Shown: positions 1-6,902 of the stretch, piece by piece
Layout of the letters: each line of letters starts with the position of its first letter
How positions within the stretch are numbered: position 1 is the stretch's first letter
Assembly: GCA_937924555.1 (NCBI GenBank)
Contig: CALDSN010000055.1
Span: 1 to 8,863 of the forward strand
Direction of reading: 5' to 3'
Length of the DNA stretch: 8,863 nt
From: an uncultured bacterium
GTDB lineage: Bacteria > Cloacimonadota > Cloacimonadia > Cloacimonadales > Cloacimonadaceae
The notes under the pieces: generated by a model
Database searches by the model: none
The model's input: the letters and a program-made list of their open reading frames with translations, nothing else
What the model was told of the DNA's origin: nothing
Made by a program: the position numbers and the translations under genes

Positions 1-5
1 CTCAT
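1..5 (-). CDS. Possible start of the next downstream gene (first bases only)
   Basis: Only ATG and two further bases fall inside the window, so no product can be named. The support is the upstream sequence: AAAGGAG ends 6 nt before the ATG on the minus strand, a strong Shine-Dalgarno at good spacing, and it lies in a region that otherwise lacks a gene. The gene would run in the same direction as the rest of the cluster, after trmL. A chance match is possible because only the start can be seen. Confidence 0.35.
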
Positions 6-11
6 CCTAAT

Positions 12-18
12 CTCCTTT
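12..18 (-). promoter_or_regulatory. Strong ribosome binding site (AAAGGAG) at the left edge
   Basis: AAAGGAG on the minus strand sits 6 nt before an ATG at positions 5-3. It is as strong as any other Shine-Dalgarno in the window and is the main reason to expect a gene continuing beyond the left edge. A TTGACA hexamer lies just upstream, but a -10 box at normal spacing would fall on the ribosome binding site itself, so I do not call a promoter. Confidence 0.4.
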
Positions 19-82
19 GTATTGATCTGGTGTCAACTTTTTTAGGACGGGACAGGTTTCTGATGGAGGGTGCTGAAAGCAA

Positions 83-143
83 TACAGTATCATTACGGAC
101 TTATTGCGTACAAAGTGTGTAATAAGAGCGTAATGACACCGTA
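83..143 (-). repeat. Long imperfect inverted repeat downstream of trmL, a candidate structured 3' end
   Basis: On the minus strand the outer arms are TACGGTGTCATTACG (143-129) and CGTAATGATACTGTA (97-83). They can pair over 15 consecutive positions, two of them G-U wobbles that form only in the minus-strand RNA. After a 2x2 internal loop, CUUAUU (126-121) pairs with AAUAAG (105-100), closing a 15-nt loop. The element starts 43 nt after the trmL stop, where an operon 3' end would be expected. No run of U follows (next bases are UUGCUUUC), so it is not a textbook intrinsic terminator. It may be a transcript-stabilising structure, a Rho-type 3' end trimmed back to a hairpin, or a dispersed palindromic repeat. 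Confidence 0.6.
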
Positions 144-186
144 GTTATCCCACGGATCAGATAGAGGCAGTAAAGAATAATCTTTG

Positions 187-651
187 TTATAAATCTAAAG
201 TTAGATTGATTTGACGGAGTGCTTCATACATTACAATGGCAACGGAATTTGATAGATTTATGCTGCGAATCTTGTCACTCATGGGAATCTGGATGCATTG
301 AGTTGGGAATTGATTAAGCAGACTTTCAGGTAAACCTCTGGACTCGGGACCAAAGACCAACACATCCCCTTCCCGGTATGATGTGTGCCAAAAAGTGTTA
401 TTTGTTTTTGTGGTGGCAAGAAAGATACGCTCTGCCGGAAAAGCATCATATATCTCATTGATACTATCATGCACCTGCAGCTTAAGATGTTGCCAATAAT
501 CCAGCCCTGCTCGCTTAAGGGATTTATCATCCAGTAGAAAGCGGATGGGCTTGATTAGGTGCAATTCACAATCAGCTCCCACGCATAATCTGCCGATATT
601 ACCTGTGTTCTGAGGTATTTCCGGCTCATATAATACGATGTGTAATGGCAT
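187..651 (-). CDS. trmL: tRNA (cytidine/uridine-34 2'-O)-methyltransferase TrmL
   Basis: This is a small SPOUT (SpoU/TrmH-type) methyltransferase of 154 residues, the normal TrmL length with no extra RNA-binding domain. TrmL uses S-adenosylmethionine to methylate the 2'-hydroxyl of the wobble nucleotide in certain tRNA-Leu isoacceptors and acts as a dimer with a trefoil-knotted active site. Family motifs are all visible: NTGNIGR at residues 15-21, GPESRGLP at 101-108, IPM at 122-124 and RSINLSNSVAIVMYEALRQ at 129-147, which form the knot and cofactor pocket. The ATG is 17 nt after the thiB-like stop, with a modest GGA eight bases upstream. It is the last complete gene of the visible cluster. 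The product acts on tRNA-Leu and a tRNA-Leu gene sits at the other end of the window; I treat that as coincidence. TrmL rather than another SpoU enzyme is well supported by size and motifs. Confidence 0.95.
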   Translation of the reverse strand: MPLHIVLYEPEIPQNTGNIGRLCVGADCELHLIKPIRFLLDDKSLKRAGLDYWQHLKLQVHDSINEIYDAFPAERIFLATTKTNNTFWHTSYREGDVLVFGPESRGLPESLLNQFPTQCIQIPMSDKIRSINLSNSVAIVMYEALRQINLTLDL

Positions 652-668
652 TGTCTATTCCAGGATAT

Positions 669-1721
669 TCAGGCTATCTGAAAACCAAAGAGCCTATCCC
701 AGAAATCCAGCCAGATTTGTAACTGTTCGGCTATCAAGGCAAGGCTGAGTTTATTATTCACCGCATAGGAAGTGAAGGGGATGGTGGAAAAATGCATGGG
801 CAACGTTGTCTTTCGGTTCGCGGGGAACATCCCGAGTTTGTATATCACCATCTTCTGGGTGTCCTTGTTCAAGATATAGTTAATGAAATCCGATGCCATC
901 GCGTGGTTAACGCTTTCTCGATGCATGCCCAGAGACTCGATGTATTGATAACTACCCTCTTTTAGCATGGAGATGTCGAAGAACTGGTTGGCGGGATCAA
1001 GCTCCTCCAGATAGGCAGGAATGGTATTCAAGCTTAAGAGTAGATTGCACTCGCCTCTTTTTAGTGCTTCCAAAGCAAGATTCTTGTCTGTGTAGCACTT
1101 ATAGATATTCTTACGCAGACTCTTCCACAGATGCTCATAGCCATCAGGACCAAATAAAGCAAGACTCCAGAAGAGACTGGCACGCCCCACCCCTGATTCA
1201 TGTGGATCACATATAGCCATTTGGTTCATGTACTTGGCATCCTGTAACTCGCCAAATGATTGTGGGGGAACAGATATGTTGCTCTTGTTATACACTATGC
1301 ACAAGCTGCTGTAGGCATATGGAATAAGACGAAGCTCTGGATCGAAGATAAGCTCCTTGCTCAGCGGCTCCCTATCCAGATTATCGATAGGGCTGAAATA
1401 GGTAGCCAAGGACTCAGAAAGAGCAAAGGAATTATCTATGCCAATTGCGATGTCATATTTCCCAAAGTTGCTGGGGTTTTTTATTGCCTTGGATAACTCG
1501 GAAGCGTTGCGATGGAGAATGACCTCCACCTTGCATCCGTGCTTTTTGCTGAATTCAGGCACAATCGTGGATTCCAAGCCGGAACTACGGAAGGCATCGG
1601 TGCTGTAAATAACAAGTTTATTTGTAAGGGGACGCCTTGTTTCCTTCGTTTCGGGCTGCTTCTTCCCACAAGAAATGAATGCGAGGGAAACACACAAGAG
1701 AAGCGGAAGCAGATGCTTCAT
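669..1721 (-). CDS. ABC transporter solute-binding lipoprotein, thiamine-binding TbpA/ThiB-like
   Basis: The protein has 350 residues. Residues 1-17 are a hydrophobic signal peptide ending in FIS-C18, an acceptable lipobox, so it is probably a lipid-anchored periplasmic protein. The mature part resembles the TbpA/ThiB family: VIYSTDAF near 37-44, IGIDNS at 93-98, PPQSFGEL at 152-159, DPHESGVGRASLFW at 172-185, and a Trp-rich C-terminus. TbpA proteins capture thiamine and its phosphates for the ThiP permease and ThiQ ATPase, neither of which is here. In E. coli TbpA the stretch aligning with LGMFPA (296-301) carries a Trp in my recollection and this one does not, so the ligand is uncertain. 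The frame stays open upstream to 1910, but that part overlaps mlaE and has no signal peptide. ATG 1721 is preferred because GGAG lies 7 nt upstream and the lipoprotein signal starts there. Only 2 nt separate it from the mlaE stop. Confidence 0.85.
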   Translation of the reverse strand: MKHLLPLLLCVSLAFISCGKKQPETKETRRPLTNKLVIYSTDAFRSSGLESTIVPEFSKKHGCKVEVILHRNASELSKAIKNPSNFGKYDIAIGIDNSFALSESLATYFSPIDNLDREPLSKELIFDPELRLIPYAYSSLCIVYNKSNISVPPQSFGELQDAKYMNQMAICDPHESGVGRASLFWSLALFGPDGYEHLWKSLRKNIYKCYTDKNLALEALKRGECNLLLSLNTIPAYLEELDPANQFFDISMLKEGSYQYIESLGMHRESVNHAMASDFINYILNKDTQKMVIYKLGMFPANRKTTLPMHFSTIPFTSYAVNNKLSLALIAEQLQIWLDFWDRLFGFQIA

Positions 1722-1723
1722 GA

Positions 1724-2470
1724 TTAAACTCCAAAAAGTGCCCAGGCTACAATGAAATCCATCACCAGTATTGCTACGGCGGAATATACTACCGTAAGGG
1801 TGGTTGCTCTGCCAACCCCTTCTGCCCCACCGTAGCATCGGTTGCCGTGAAAACAAGCGAAGGTGGTGATGATGAACCCAAAGACCAGTGATTTTGCTAG
1901 GCCACCCCAAAGATCAGACGGATTGAAGTAGCTGCGCATGTTGTTAAAAAAGGTAAAGTGGTGAATGCCATACCGCAGCCAAGAAAAATACCAGGCACAG
2001 ATAATGCCGACGACATCGGCAAAAATGGTGATGAGAGGGAAAGCAACAATTCCCGCCATAATGCGAGGCATATAAAGGAACTCATGGGCATTGATGCTCA
2101 TGCTTTGCAAGGCATCAATCTGCTCGCTAACCCGCATGGTGCCGATCTCGGCAGCCAACGATGCACCGACCTTCCCAGTCAACACCAACGCCGTTAACAC
2201 TGGAGCAAGCTCTATCATGGTCGATTTACCGATGAGCACACTGAGTAGATTTAACGGGATGTAACCTTTGGATTGATACACTGCTTGCAGTGCAGTAACT
2301 AAGCCGGTGAATGCAGCCGTGAGACAAATGAGAAACAAAGAATCATAACCGATTCTCTTGAACTGGATCAAGAACTCGGGGAACCGCTTTTTAAGTGCTG
2401 GTAAGCAAACTAGGCTTTTGCCCACAAAGATAGTATACTCGCCAATACCGGCAAGAGCGTTACCTATCAT
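1724..2470 (-). CDS. mlaE: MlaE-family ABC transporter permease (phospholipid/MCE-type transport)
   Basis: This is a multi-spanning inner-membrane protein of 248 residues, normal for MlaE. MlaE permeases pair with the MlaF ATPase and an MCE protein (MlaD) to move lipids between the membranes. The family signature is clear at residues 87-121: E-L-x-P-V-L, G-K-x-G-A, A-A-E-x-G-T-M-R-V and E-Q-I-D-A-L, the cytoplasmic segment that contacts the ATPase. GGAEGVGRATT at 214-224 is a second conserved block. Hydrophobic spans are roughly 44-64, 137-162, 190-208 and 224-247. ATG 2470 overlaps the end of dnaB by 11 nt without a strong Shine-Dalgarno, so coupling to dnaB is likely. A TTG at 2512 would add 14 residues and overlap dnaB by 53 nt, which is less likely. 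No MlaF or MCE gene is adjacent, so the partners must lie elsewhere. The substrate cannot be told from sequence. Confidence 0.9.
   Translation of the reverse strand: MIGNALAGIGEYTIFVGKSLVCLPALKKRFPEFLIQFKRIGYDSLFLICLTAAFTGLVTALQAVYQSKGYIPLNLLSVLIGKSTMIELAPVLTALVLTGKVGASLAAEIGTMRVSEQIDALQSMSINAHEFLYMPRIMAGIVAFPLITIFADVVGIICAWYFSWLRYGIHHFTFFNNMRSYFNPSDLWGGLAKSLVFGFIITTFACFHGNRCYGGAEGVGRATTLTVVYSAVAILVMDFIVAWALFGV
1729..1732 (-). promoter_or_regulatory. Ribosome binding site that fixes the lipoprotein start
   Basis: GGAG lies 7 nt before ATG 1721 and just inside the last codons of the upstream permease gene. It supports the 350-residue protein over the longer open frame that begins at 1910, and implies translation coupled to the permease gene. 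Confidence 0.7.
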
Positions 2471-3839
2471 GAGCGTTGTCGAGAGACCTGAAGAGTGTAA
2501 ATTCGCCTTCAAATCCCAAATCTACACTTCCGGTAGAGCCATGACGGTTCTTGCTAATGATGATCTCGGCAATGCCCGGCTTCTCTGTTTTATCGGGATG
2601 ATAATACTCATCACGGTAGATGAACATTACCAAATCGGCATCTTGCTCAATAGCACCGGACTCACGCAAGTCAGCAAGCTTGGGGCGTTTATCTTCCCTG
2701 GTTTCTGCAGCACGATTAAGCTGAGAAAGGGCAACCACGGGAACCTTCATGTCCTTGGCGAGGATCTTGAGAGCGCGGGAAATCTCGGAAATCTCCTGTT
2801 GCCTGTTGTCTTTATCCCTAGGGAGGGTCATAAGCTGCAAATAGTCGATCATTATCAGGTCTATCCCGCCAGTTTCGGCAGCAAGACGACGTGCCTTGGC
2901 GCGAATATCCAATGGGGTGTTAGTCCCTGATTCATCGATATAGATTTGCTTCGTGGATAGCACTTCTGAGGCTTGCATGATTCGAATCAGCTTCTCTTCG
3001 TTCATGCCGTAGCCTTTAAGCATGCTATCCATGTTCACCTCCGAGGCAGAGCTGAACATCCTCATGATAACTTCGTCAGCACCCATTTCCAGAGAGAAAA
3101 GGGCAACCTTTTTATTAAGGTTAACTGCTGCATGAGTGGCGATGTTTAAGGCTAAGGAAGTTTTACCCATGGCAGGACGGGCAGCAATAATGATAAACTG
3201 TCCCGGGCGGAAGCCACCGGTAAGTCTATCCAAATCGCCAAACCCGGTGCTTACCCCCACTACTGGTACTTTGGTGGAGGCAATTTGGTCTATGGTATGC
3301 AACACCTCTGCGCTAATCTGATCTATACGCTGGAACCCTTGGTTGCTTGGGAGTTCTGCGATGGAGAATATTGCCTGCTCAGCTTCGTCCACGATGGTTT
3401 TAACCGGCTTCACCGAGGTGTAGCAGGATTCAATTATCCCATTAGCAGCAAGGATTAGATGCCGTAAAAGAGCTTGCTCGGTTACTATATTCAGGTGATA
3501 ATCGAAGTTGGCACTAGAGACCACGAAATCTGCAAGGTCATTTATGTAAGGTATTCCGCCGATCTTCTCCAGTTGATTGTTGCGTTCCAGGCGGTTTATG
3601 AGGGTTAATGGATCAATCTCGATACTTTCATTGAACAGGGCTTCCATGTTGCGGAAGATGATCTTATGTGCACTGCGGTAGAAGTATTCCTCTTTTATCT
3701 TCTCTATACCTTTACTTACAATGCTACTGTCAATCAGCATTGCAGAGAGAATTGCCGCCTCAGCATTTACATCGGCAGGTAAGCTACGTTCAGATACTTT
3801 CGGCTTCTCCTGGCTTTCTTGGTTATCCCTTTTTGCCAT
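2460..3839 (-). CDS. dnaB: Replicative DNA helicase DnaB
   Basis: DnaB is the hexameric 5'-3' helicase that unwinds DNA ahead of the replisome and recruits primase. The 459-residue length is normal and no intein interrupts it, although dnaB is a common intein host. The N-terminal helical domain (about 17-160) opens with SLPADVNAEAAILSAML. The RecA-like ATPase domain follows: GFGDLDRLTGGFRPGQ at 199-214, Walker A ARPAMGKT at 220-227, catalytic Glu251 in SLEM, Walker B ending at Asp332 in MIDYLQLM, LSQLNR at 371-376, and DLRESGAIEQDAD at 390-402. The ATG overlaps the end of coaD by 17 nt, with GAGGAA a few bases upstream inside coaD. Nothing suggests a phage-type helicase, and the location in a housekeeping operon favours the chromosomal replication enzyme. 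Confidence 0.97.
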   Translation of the reverse strand: MAKRDNQESQEKPKVSERSLPADVNAEAAILSAMLIDSSIVSKGIEKIKEEYFYRSAHKIIFRNMEALFNESIEIDPLTLINRLERNNQLEKIGGIPYINDLADFVVSSANFDYHLNIVTEQALLRHLILAANGIIESCYTSVKPVKTIVDEAEQAIFSIAELPSNQGFQRIDQISAEVLHTIDQIASTKVPVVGVSTGFGDLDRLTGGFRPGQFIIIAARPAMGKTSLALNIATHAAVNLNKKVALFSLEMGADEVIMRMFSSASEVNMDSMLKGYGMNEEKLIRIMQASEVLSTKQIYIDESGTNTPLDIRAKARRLAAETGGIDLIMIDYLQLMTLPRDKDNRQQEISEISRALKILAKDMKVPVVALSQLNRAAETREDKRPKLADLRESGAIEQDADLVMFIYRDEYYHPDKTEKPGIAEIIISKNRHGSTGSVDLGFEGEFTLFRSLDNAHDR

Positions 3840-4308
3840 ACTTCCTCATCATTGCTTCTGCCACATTGGGGGGAACGAAATCATGAAGTGGGCCACCCAA
3901 TGAAGCAAGTTGCCTAATCATGGATGATGAAAGATACATATACTTAAGGCTTGGAACGAGGAATATGGTCTCTATTTCCGGGCTAAGTTTCTTATTGGTT
4001 AATGCCAGAGAAAGTTCGTATTCAAAATCTGAAACAGCTCTCATCCCACGAATCATGATACGGCAGTTCATGGACTTTGCGTACTCCACAAACAATCCCT
4101 GAAATGAAGCCACCCGAACGTTATGAAGGTGCTTCACCGCATCAATGCATAGCTGTAAACGCTCATCTAAACAGAATCCAGTTTGCTTCCCAGTTGCATC
4201 CGCAACAGCTAGTATTACCTCATCAAACATCCCTGCTGCTTTTTCCAAGATGTTCACATGCCCATAGGTAATGGGGTCAAAGGTTCCGGGGTATATAGCC
4301 AAGGACAT
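3823..4308 (-). CDS. coaD: Pantetheine-phosphate adenylyltransferase (CoaD)
   Basis: CoaD transfers AMP from ATP to 4'-phosphopantetheine to make dephospho-CoA, the second-last step of coenzyme A synthesis, as a soluble hexamer. The 161-residue length is typical. The nucleotidyltransferase signature is intact: YPGTFDPITYGH at 6-17, with Thr9 and the T-x-G-H type motif ending at His17. IRGMRAVSDFEYE at 86-98 includes the family's conserved R-G-x-R and D-F-x-Y-E. YLSSSMIRQLA at 125-135 matches the usual S-S-T/S-x-x-R ATP-binding motif. The ATG shares one base with the upstream aminopeptidase stop (TAATG) and has only a weak GAG upstream, pointing to translational coupling. The 3' end overlaps dnaB by 17 nt. 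Confidence 0.97.
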   Translation of the reverse strand: MSLAIYPGTFDPITYGHVNILEKAAGMFDEVILAVADATGKQTGFCLDERLQLCIDAVKHLHNVRVASFQGLFVEYAKSMNCRIMIRGMRAVSDFEYELSLALTNKKLSPEIETIFLVPSLKYMYLSSSMIRQLASLGGPLHDFVPPNVAEAMMRKYGKKG

Positions 4309-5540
4309 TATTTACTCAGAGCAACTTTGCGTATATCTTCGATCTCGTCTATCTCTTTGGGTATGTTTTGGGAAAGCACACAGTAACCTTCGGCGGTAAC
4401 CAGCACATCATCCTCGATTCTTATTCCAAGCCTTTCTTCAGGGATATAGATACCAGGTTCTACCGTTATAACATTACCTTGCTCAAGTACAGCATTTCTA
4501 CCACCAAGATCATGTGTATCCATTCCAAGGAAGTGACTCACGCTATGCATATAGTATTTAGTTACATCATCTGTGTTTTCGATTAATCCGATGGCAAGCA
4601 TACCTTCAGCCAATAGAGTAGTTGTCGCTTGGTTCAAATCAGCAAGTGTGACACCTGGCTTAATCATCTCAATAACCTGTTTTTGTGCATCAAGAACGAT
4701 AGAGTAAATCTGTTTTTGCCGTTCACTAAAGGTAGCATTTGCCGGGAAGCAACGGGTTACATCTGCGCTGTAATTATTATACGATGCACCAACATCCATT
4801 AGGATTAGATCACCCGATTCAATACGGCAGCTATTCTTCTCATAATGCAGCGTTGCAGCATTTACACCCGATGCAATAATGGGGGCAAAACCCCAGTTCT
4901 TAACTCCACTCCTCTGCATTCTATAGAACAACATAGCCTCAAGTTCGTATTCCATCATAGTCGCAACAGTATTATCCAATGCATCCATAATGCCTTTACC
5001 TGTAAGATCAATCGCTTTTTGCAATTGCTGTAGTTCCCATTCGTCCTTTATCTTCCTTAAGGGAGCAATCAAGTTGTTCAATTGCTTAATTTCTATCTGG
5101 GGGTGTTTTGCCCTGATAGGCTCAAGCATGAACATAGGATAGCTCATGGGTTTGTTCAGTGCGACAAAGCCTAGATTCGCATATATGGTTTCCATCATGG
5201 GGCACATACCCGATAACACAGGATAGAACTCATCGAGGTATTTTACCCTTTTAATTCCGCTGATTTCGGTTGCCTCTTCAGCTGTAAGCTTAGCGCCTTC
5301 CCAAACTATACGCTCAGGATCACTGCGCTCGATAAAGAGCATGTCATTAAACCTTCCACTGAATTTACCCGCCACGTAGATTAACTCAGGATGGTTCAAG
5401 CCGGTGAGATACAAGAAGTTATTATCTTGCACAAACTTGGATAAATTGGCTTGTGAATTGGCAAAAACAATGATGTTCTCGCCATCGTTCAGTAGATTGG
5501 CAAGCTTCTCTCTGCGGGCATTGGTTATTTCTGCAGTCAT
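4308..5540 (-). CDS. pepP: M24 metallopeptidase, Xaa-Pro aminopeptidase (aminopeptidase P) type
   Basis: Aminopeptidase P removes an N-terminal residue when proline is second, using two metal ions, usually manganese. The 410 residues divide into an N-terminal creatinase-like domain (about 5-130, with F-L-Y-L-T-G at 42-47) and a C-terminal pita-bread catalytic domain (about 165-400). All five expected metal ligands are visible: Asp249 (LMDVG), Asp260 (YSADVTR), His336 (SHFLG), Glu361 (VEPGIYI) and Glu376 (GIRIEDD). Supporting histidines are His232 and His343. There is no signal peptide, so it is cytoplasmic. AAAGGAG stands just before the ATG, only 10 nt after the clpX stop. Co-expression with ClpXP suggests a role in trimming released peptides, which is inference. 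Prolidase or another M24 member is possible, but the N-terminal domain favours aminopeptidase P. Confidence 0.9.
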   Translation of the reverse strand: MTAEITNARREKLANLLNDGENIIVFANSQANLSKFVQDNNFLYLTGLNHPELIYVAGKFSGRFNDMLFIERSDPERIVWEGAKLTAEEATEISGIKRVKYLDEFYPVLSGMCPMMETIYANLGFVALNKPMSYPMFMLEPIRAKHPQIEIKQLNNLIAPLRKIKDEWELQQLQKAIDLTGKGIMDALDNTVATMMEYELEAMLFYRMQRSGVKNWGFAPIIASGVNAATLHYEKNSCRIESGDLILMDVGASYNNYSADVTRCFPANATFSERQKQIYSIVLDAQKQVIEMIKPGVTLADLNQATTTLLAEGMLAIGLIENTDDVTKYYMHSVSHFLGMDTHDLGGRNAVLEQGNVITVEPGIYIPEERLGIRIEDDVLVTAEGYCVLSQNIPKEIDEIEDIRKVALSK

Positions 5541-5550
5541 TTCTGCTCCT

Positions 5551-6798
5551 TTACTGTTCGTTTGCAGCTTTACTTTGTTGGCTTATTGGCTGGATGAAGC
5601 TATACTCCGGTTCGCCGGTATGCTTAACCACATCGGGAGTTATAACGCATTTCTCAATATCCTTTCTATCCGGGATATCATACATAATCTTTAGCATAAA
5701 CTTTTCCATGATGGATCTAAGTCCACGTGCACCTGTCTTTTGCTGAATAGCTATCTTAGCGATTTCTTTCAGGGCTTCATCCTCAAAGGTGAGCTCCACT
5801 CCATCCATCTCAAAGAACTTCTGATATTGCTTACAAATGGCATTTCTGGGCTTAACTAGGATGTCTATCAACGCATCCTCTGTTAGCTCATGCAGAGTAC
5901 AAATAACAGGCATCCTGCCAATAAGCTCCGGAATCAACCCGTATTTCAATAGGTCGTGGGAGCTGGTTTGGTCGAATATCTTCGCTTCTTCCTGTTTCTT
6001 ACCCAGTTCCACATCAAAGCCTATCGCCTTCTTGTCCATGCGCTCTTTGATGATTTTCTCCAAGCCGAAGAATGCTCCACCGGCAATGAACAGAATGTTC
6101 TTGGTATCTATCTCGATAAACTCCTGCTGGGGATGTTTCCTTCCACCTTTGGGAGGAACATTCACCTTGGTGCCTTCCAATATCTTAAGCAGTGCTTGCT
6201 GCACCCCTTCTCCGCTTACATCACGGGTTATAGAAGGAGTTTCGGACTTGCGCGATATCTTGTCTATCTCGTCGATATACACAATGCCACGCTCTGCCTT
6301 GGCAACATCATAGTTTGCATTCTGCAGCAGGCGCACAAGGATGTTCTCCACATCTTCGCCCACATAGCCTGCTTCAGTTAGCGTGGTAGCATCAGATATG
6401 GCAAATGGCACTTGGAGGAAACGGGCAAGCGTTTGGGCAATCAAAGTCTTACCGCTGCCTGTGGGTCCAATCATCATGATATTGCTCTTTTCCAGATCAA
6501 TCTCATCATGCTTGCTTTGCTTAAAGATGCGTTTGTAATGATTGTAAACAGCCACAGAGATAATCTCCTTGGCTTTATCTTGCCCGATCACATACAGATC
6601 GAGAAACTGCTTTATTTTGCTGGGGATTGGCGCGTCAAACTCCTCGGGGGTGCTTTCCTCTTTGTTTGAATCTATGATGGTATGGCACATCATGATACAT
6701 TCATCACAGATATTACCCGATATTCCCCTGATGAGATTTTTCACTTCATTATCTGCTCTTCCGCAGAAGGAGCAGCTTTGGGTCTTATACTTATCCAA
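5551..6798 (-). CDS. clpX: ATP-dependent Clp protease ATP-binding subunit ClpX
   Basis: ClpX is the hexameric AAA+ unfoldase that recognises tagged proteins and threads them into ClpP. With the TTG start it has 415 residues, and all parts are present. The zinc-binding domain uses Cys9, Cys12, Cys31 and Cys34. Walker A GPTGSGKT is at 111-118, pore loop GYVG at 144-147, Walker B ends at Asp176-Glu177 (YIDEIDK), and the RKH loop is at 220-222. The ClpP-docking IGF loop (Ile259-Gly260-Phe261) shows it is built to work with ClpP. Sensor 2 GARGLR is near 356-361. I prefer TTG 6798 because GGGAGG lies 4 nt upstream, the same spacing as at clpP. ATG 6816 (421 residues) has no Shine-Dalgarno. The gene follows clpP after about 100 nt that contain a hairpin. 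Confidence 0.96.
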   Translation of the reverse strand: MDKYKTQSCSFCGRADNEVKNLIRGISGNICDECIMMCHTIIDSNKEESTPEEFDAPIPSKIKQFLDLYVIGQDKAKEIISVAVYNHYKRIFKQSKHDEIDLEKSNIMMIGPTGSGKTLIAQTLARFLQVPFAISDATTLTEAGYVGEDVENILVRLLQNANYDVAKAERGIVYIDEIDKISRKSETPSITRDVSGEGVQQALLKILEGTKVNVPPKGGRKHPQQEFIEIDTKNILFIAGGAFFGLEKIIKERMDKKAIGFDVELGKKQEEAKIFDQTSSHDLLKYGLIPELIGRMPVICTLHELTEDALIDILVKPRNAICKQYQKFFEMDGVELTFEDEALKEIAKIAIQQKTGARGLRSIMEKFMLKIMYDIPDRKDIEKCVITPDVVKHTGEPEYSFIQPISQQSKAANEQ

Positions 6799-6802
6799 GA
6801 AA

Positions 6803-6808
6803 CCTCCC
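6803..6808 (-). promoter_or_regulatory. Ribosome binding site favouring a TTG start for clpX
   Basis: GGGAGG is followed by a 4-nt spacer and TTG at 6798. The clpP site (GGAGG at 7492-7496) has the same 4-nt spacer before its ATG. The alternative ATG at 6816 lies upstream of this site and is preceded by AT-rich sequence without a purine-rich motif. Confidence 0.65.
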
Positions 6809-6837
6809 ACAATCATTTATCATGGTTATCAAATATT

Positions 6838-6867
6838 GGGCAGAGACTGCATGAGCAGTCCATGCCC
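6838..6867 (-). promoter_or_regulatory. RNA hairpin in the clpP-clpX intergenic region
   Basis: On the minus strand GGGCA (6867-6863) pairs with TGCCC (6842-6838), and GACTGC (6860-6855) pairs with GCAGTC (6850-6845) around a UCAU tetraloop. Of the two bases between the arms on each side, one pair is a G-U wobble in the minus-strand RNA and one is a mismatch, giving about 12 pairs in 30 nt. The run after it (AAUAUUUG) is too U-poor for a strong terminator. The hairpin begins 35 nt after the clpP stop and ends about 40 nt before the preferred clpX start. Likely roles are partial attenuation, an RNA processing or stability element setting the clpP:clpX ratio, or a DNA operator. The choice among these is inference. 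Confidence 0.6.
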
Positions 6868-6902
6868 TTCACTTACAATTATCGTTGCTTGTTTTAGTCA
6901 AG

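Noticed and set aside
20..36. TTGACA-type -35 box on the minus strand as a promoter for the left-edge gene.
   Set aside because: A -10 box at 16-18 nt spacing would overlap the ribosome binding site and start codon, and no TATAAT-like hexamer is present there.
172..185. Short AAAGA/TCTTT inverted repeat just after trmL, as a terminator.
   Set aside because: It has only five mostly A-T pairs, no GC-rich stem and no U run, so it is too weak to call.
1722..1910. A 63-residue N-terminal extension of the ThiB-like lipoprotein.
   Set aside because: It overlaps the conserved 3' part of mlaE in another frame, looks non-native (runs of His, Arg and Trp), and would bury the signal peptide that starts at 1721.
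2358..2930. A 190-codon open frame on the plus strand across the mlaE-dnaB junction.
   Set aside because: It is antisense to conserved dnaB and mlaE sequence and shows no domain pattern. It reads as a shadow frame.
5837..6381. Two overlapping plus-strand frames of 158 and 141 codons opposite clpX.
   Set aside because: They mirror the conserved AAA+ domain of clpX on the other strand and lack family features. Two overlapping candidates in different frames also argue for chance.
6870..6902. Possible promoter just after clpP (TTGACT on the minus strand).
   Set aside because: At 17-nt spacing the -10 position reads TTGTAA, a poor match. The better GATAAT is only 12 nt away, too close for a standard promoter.
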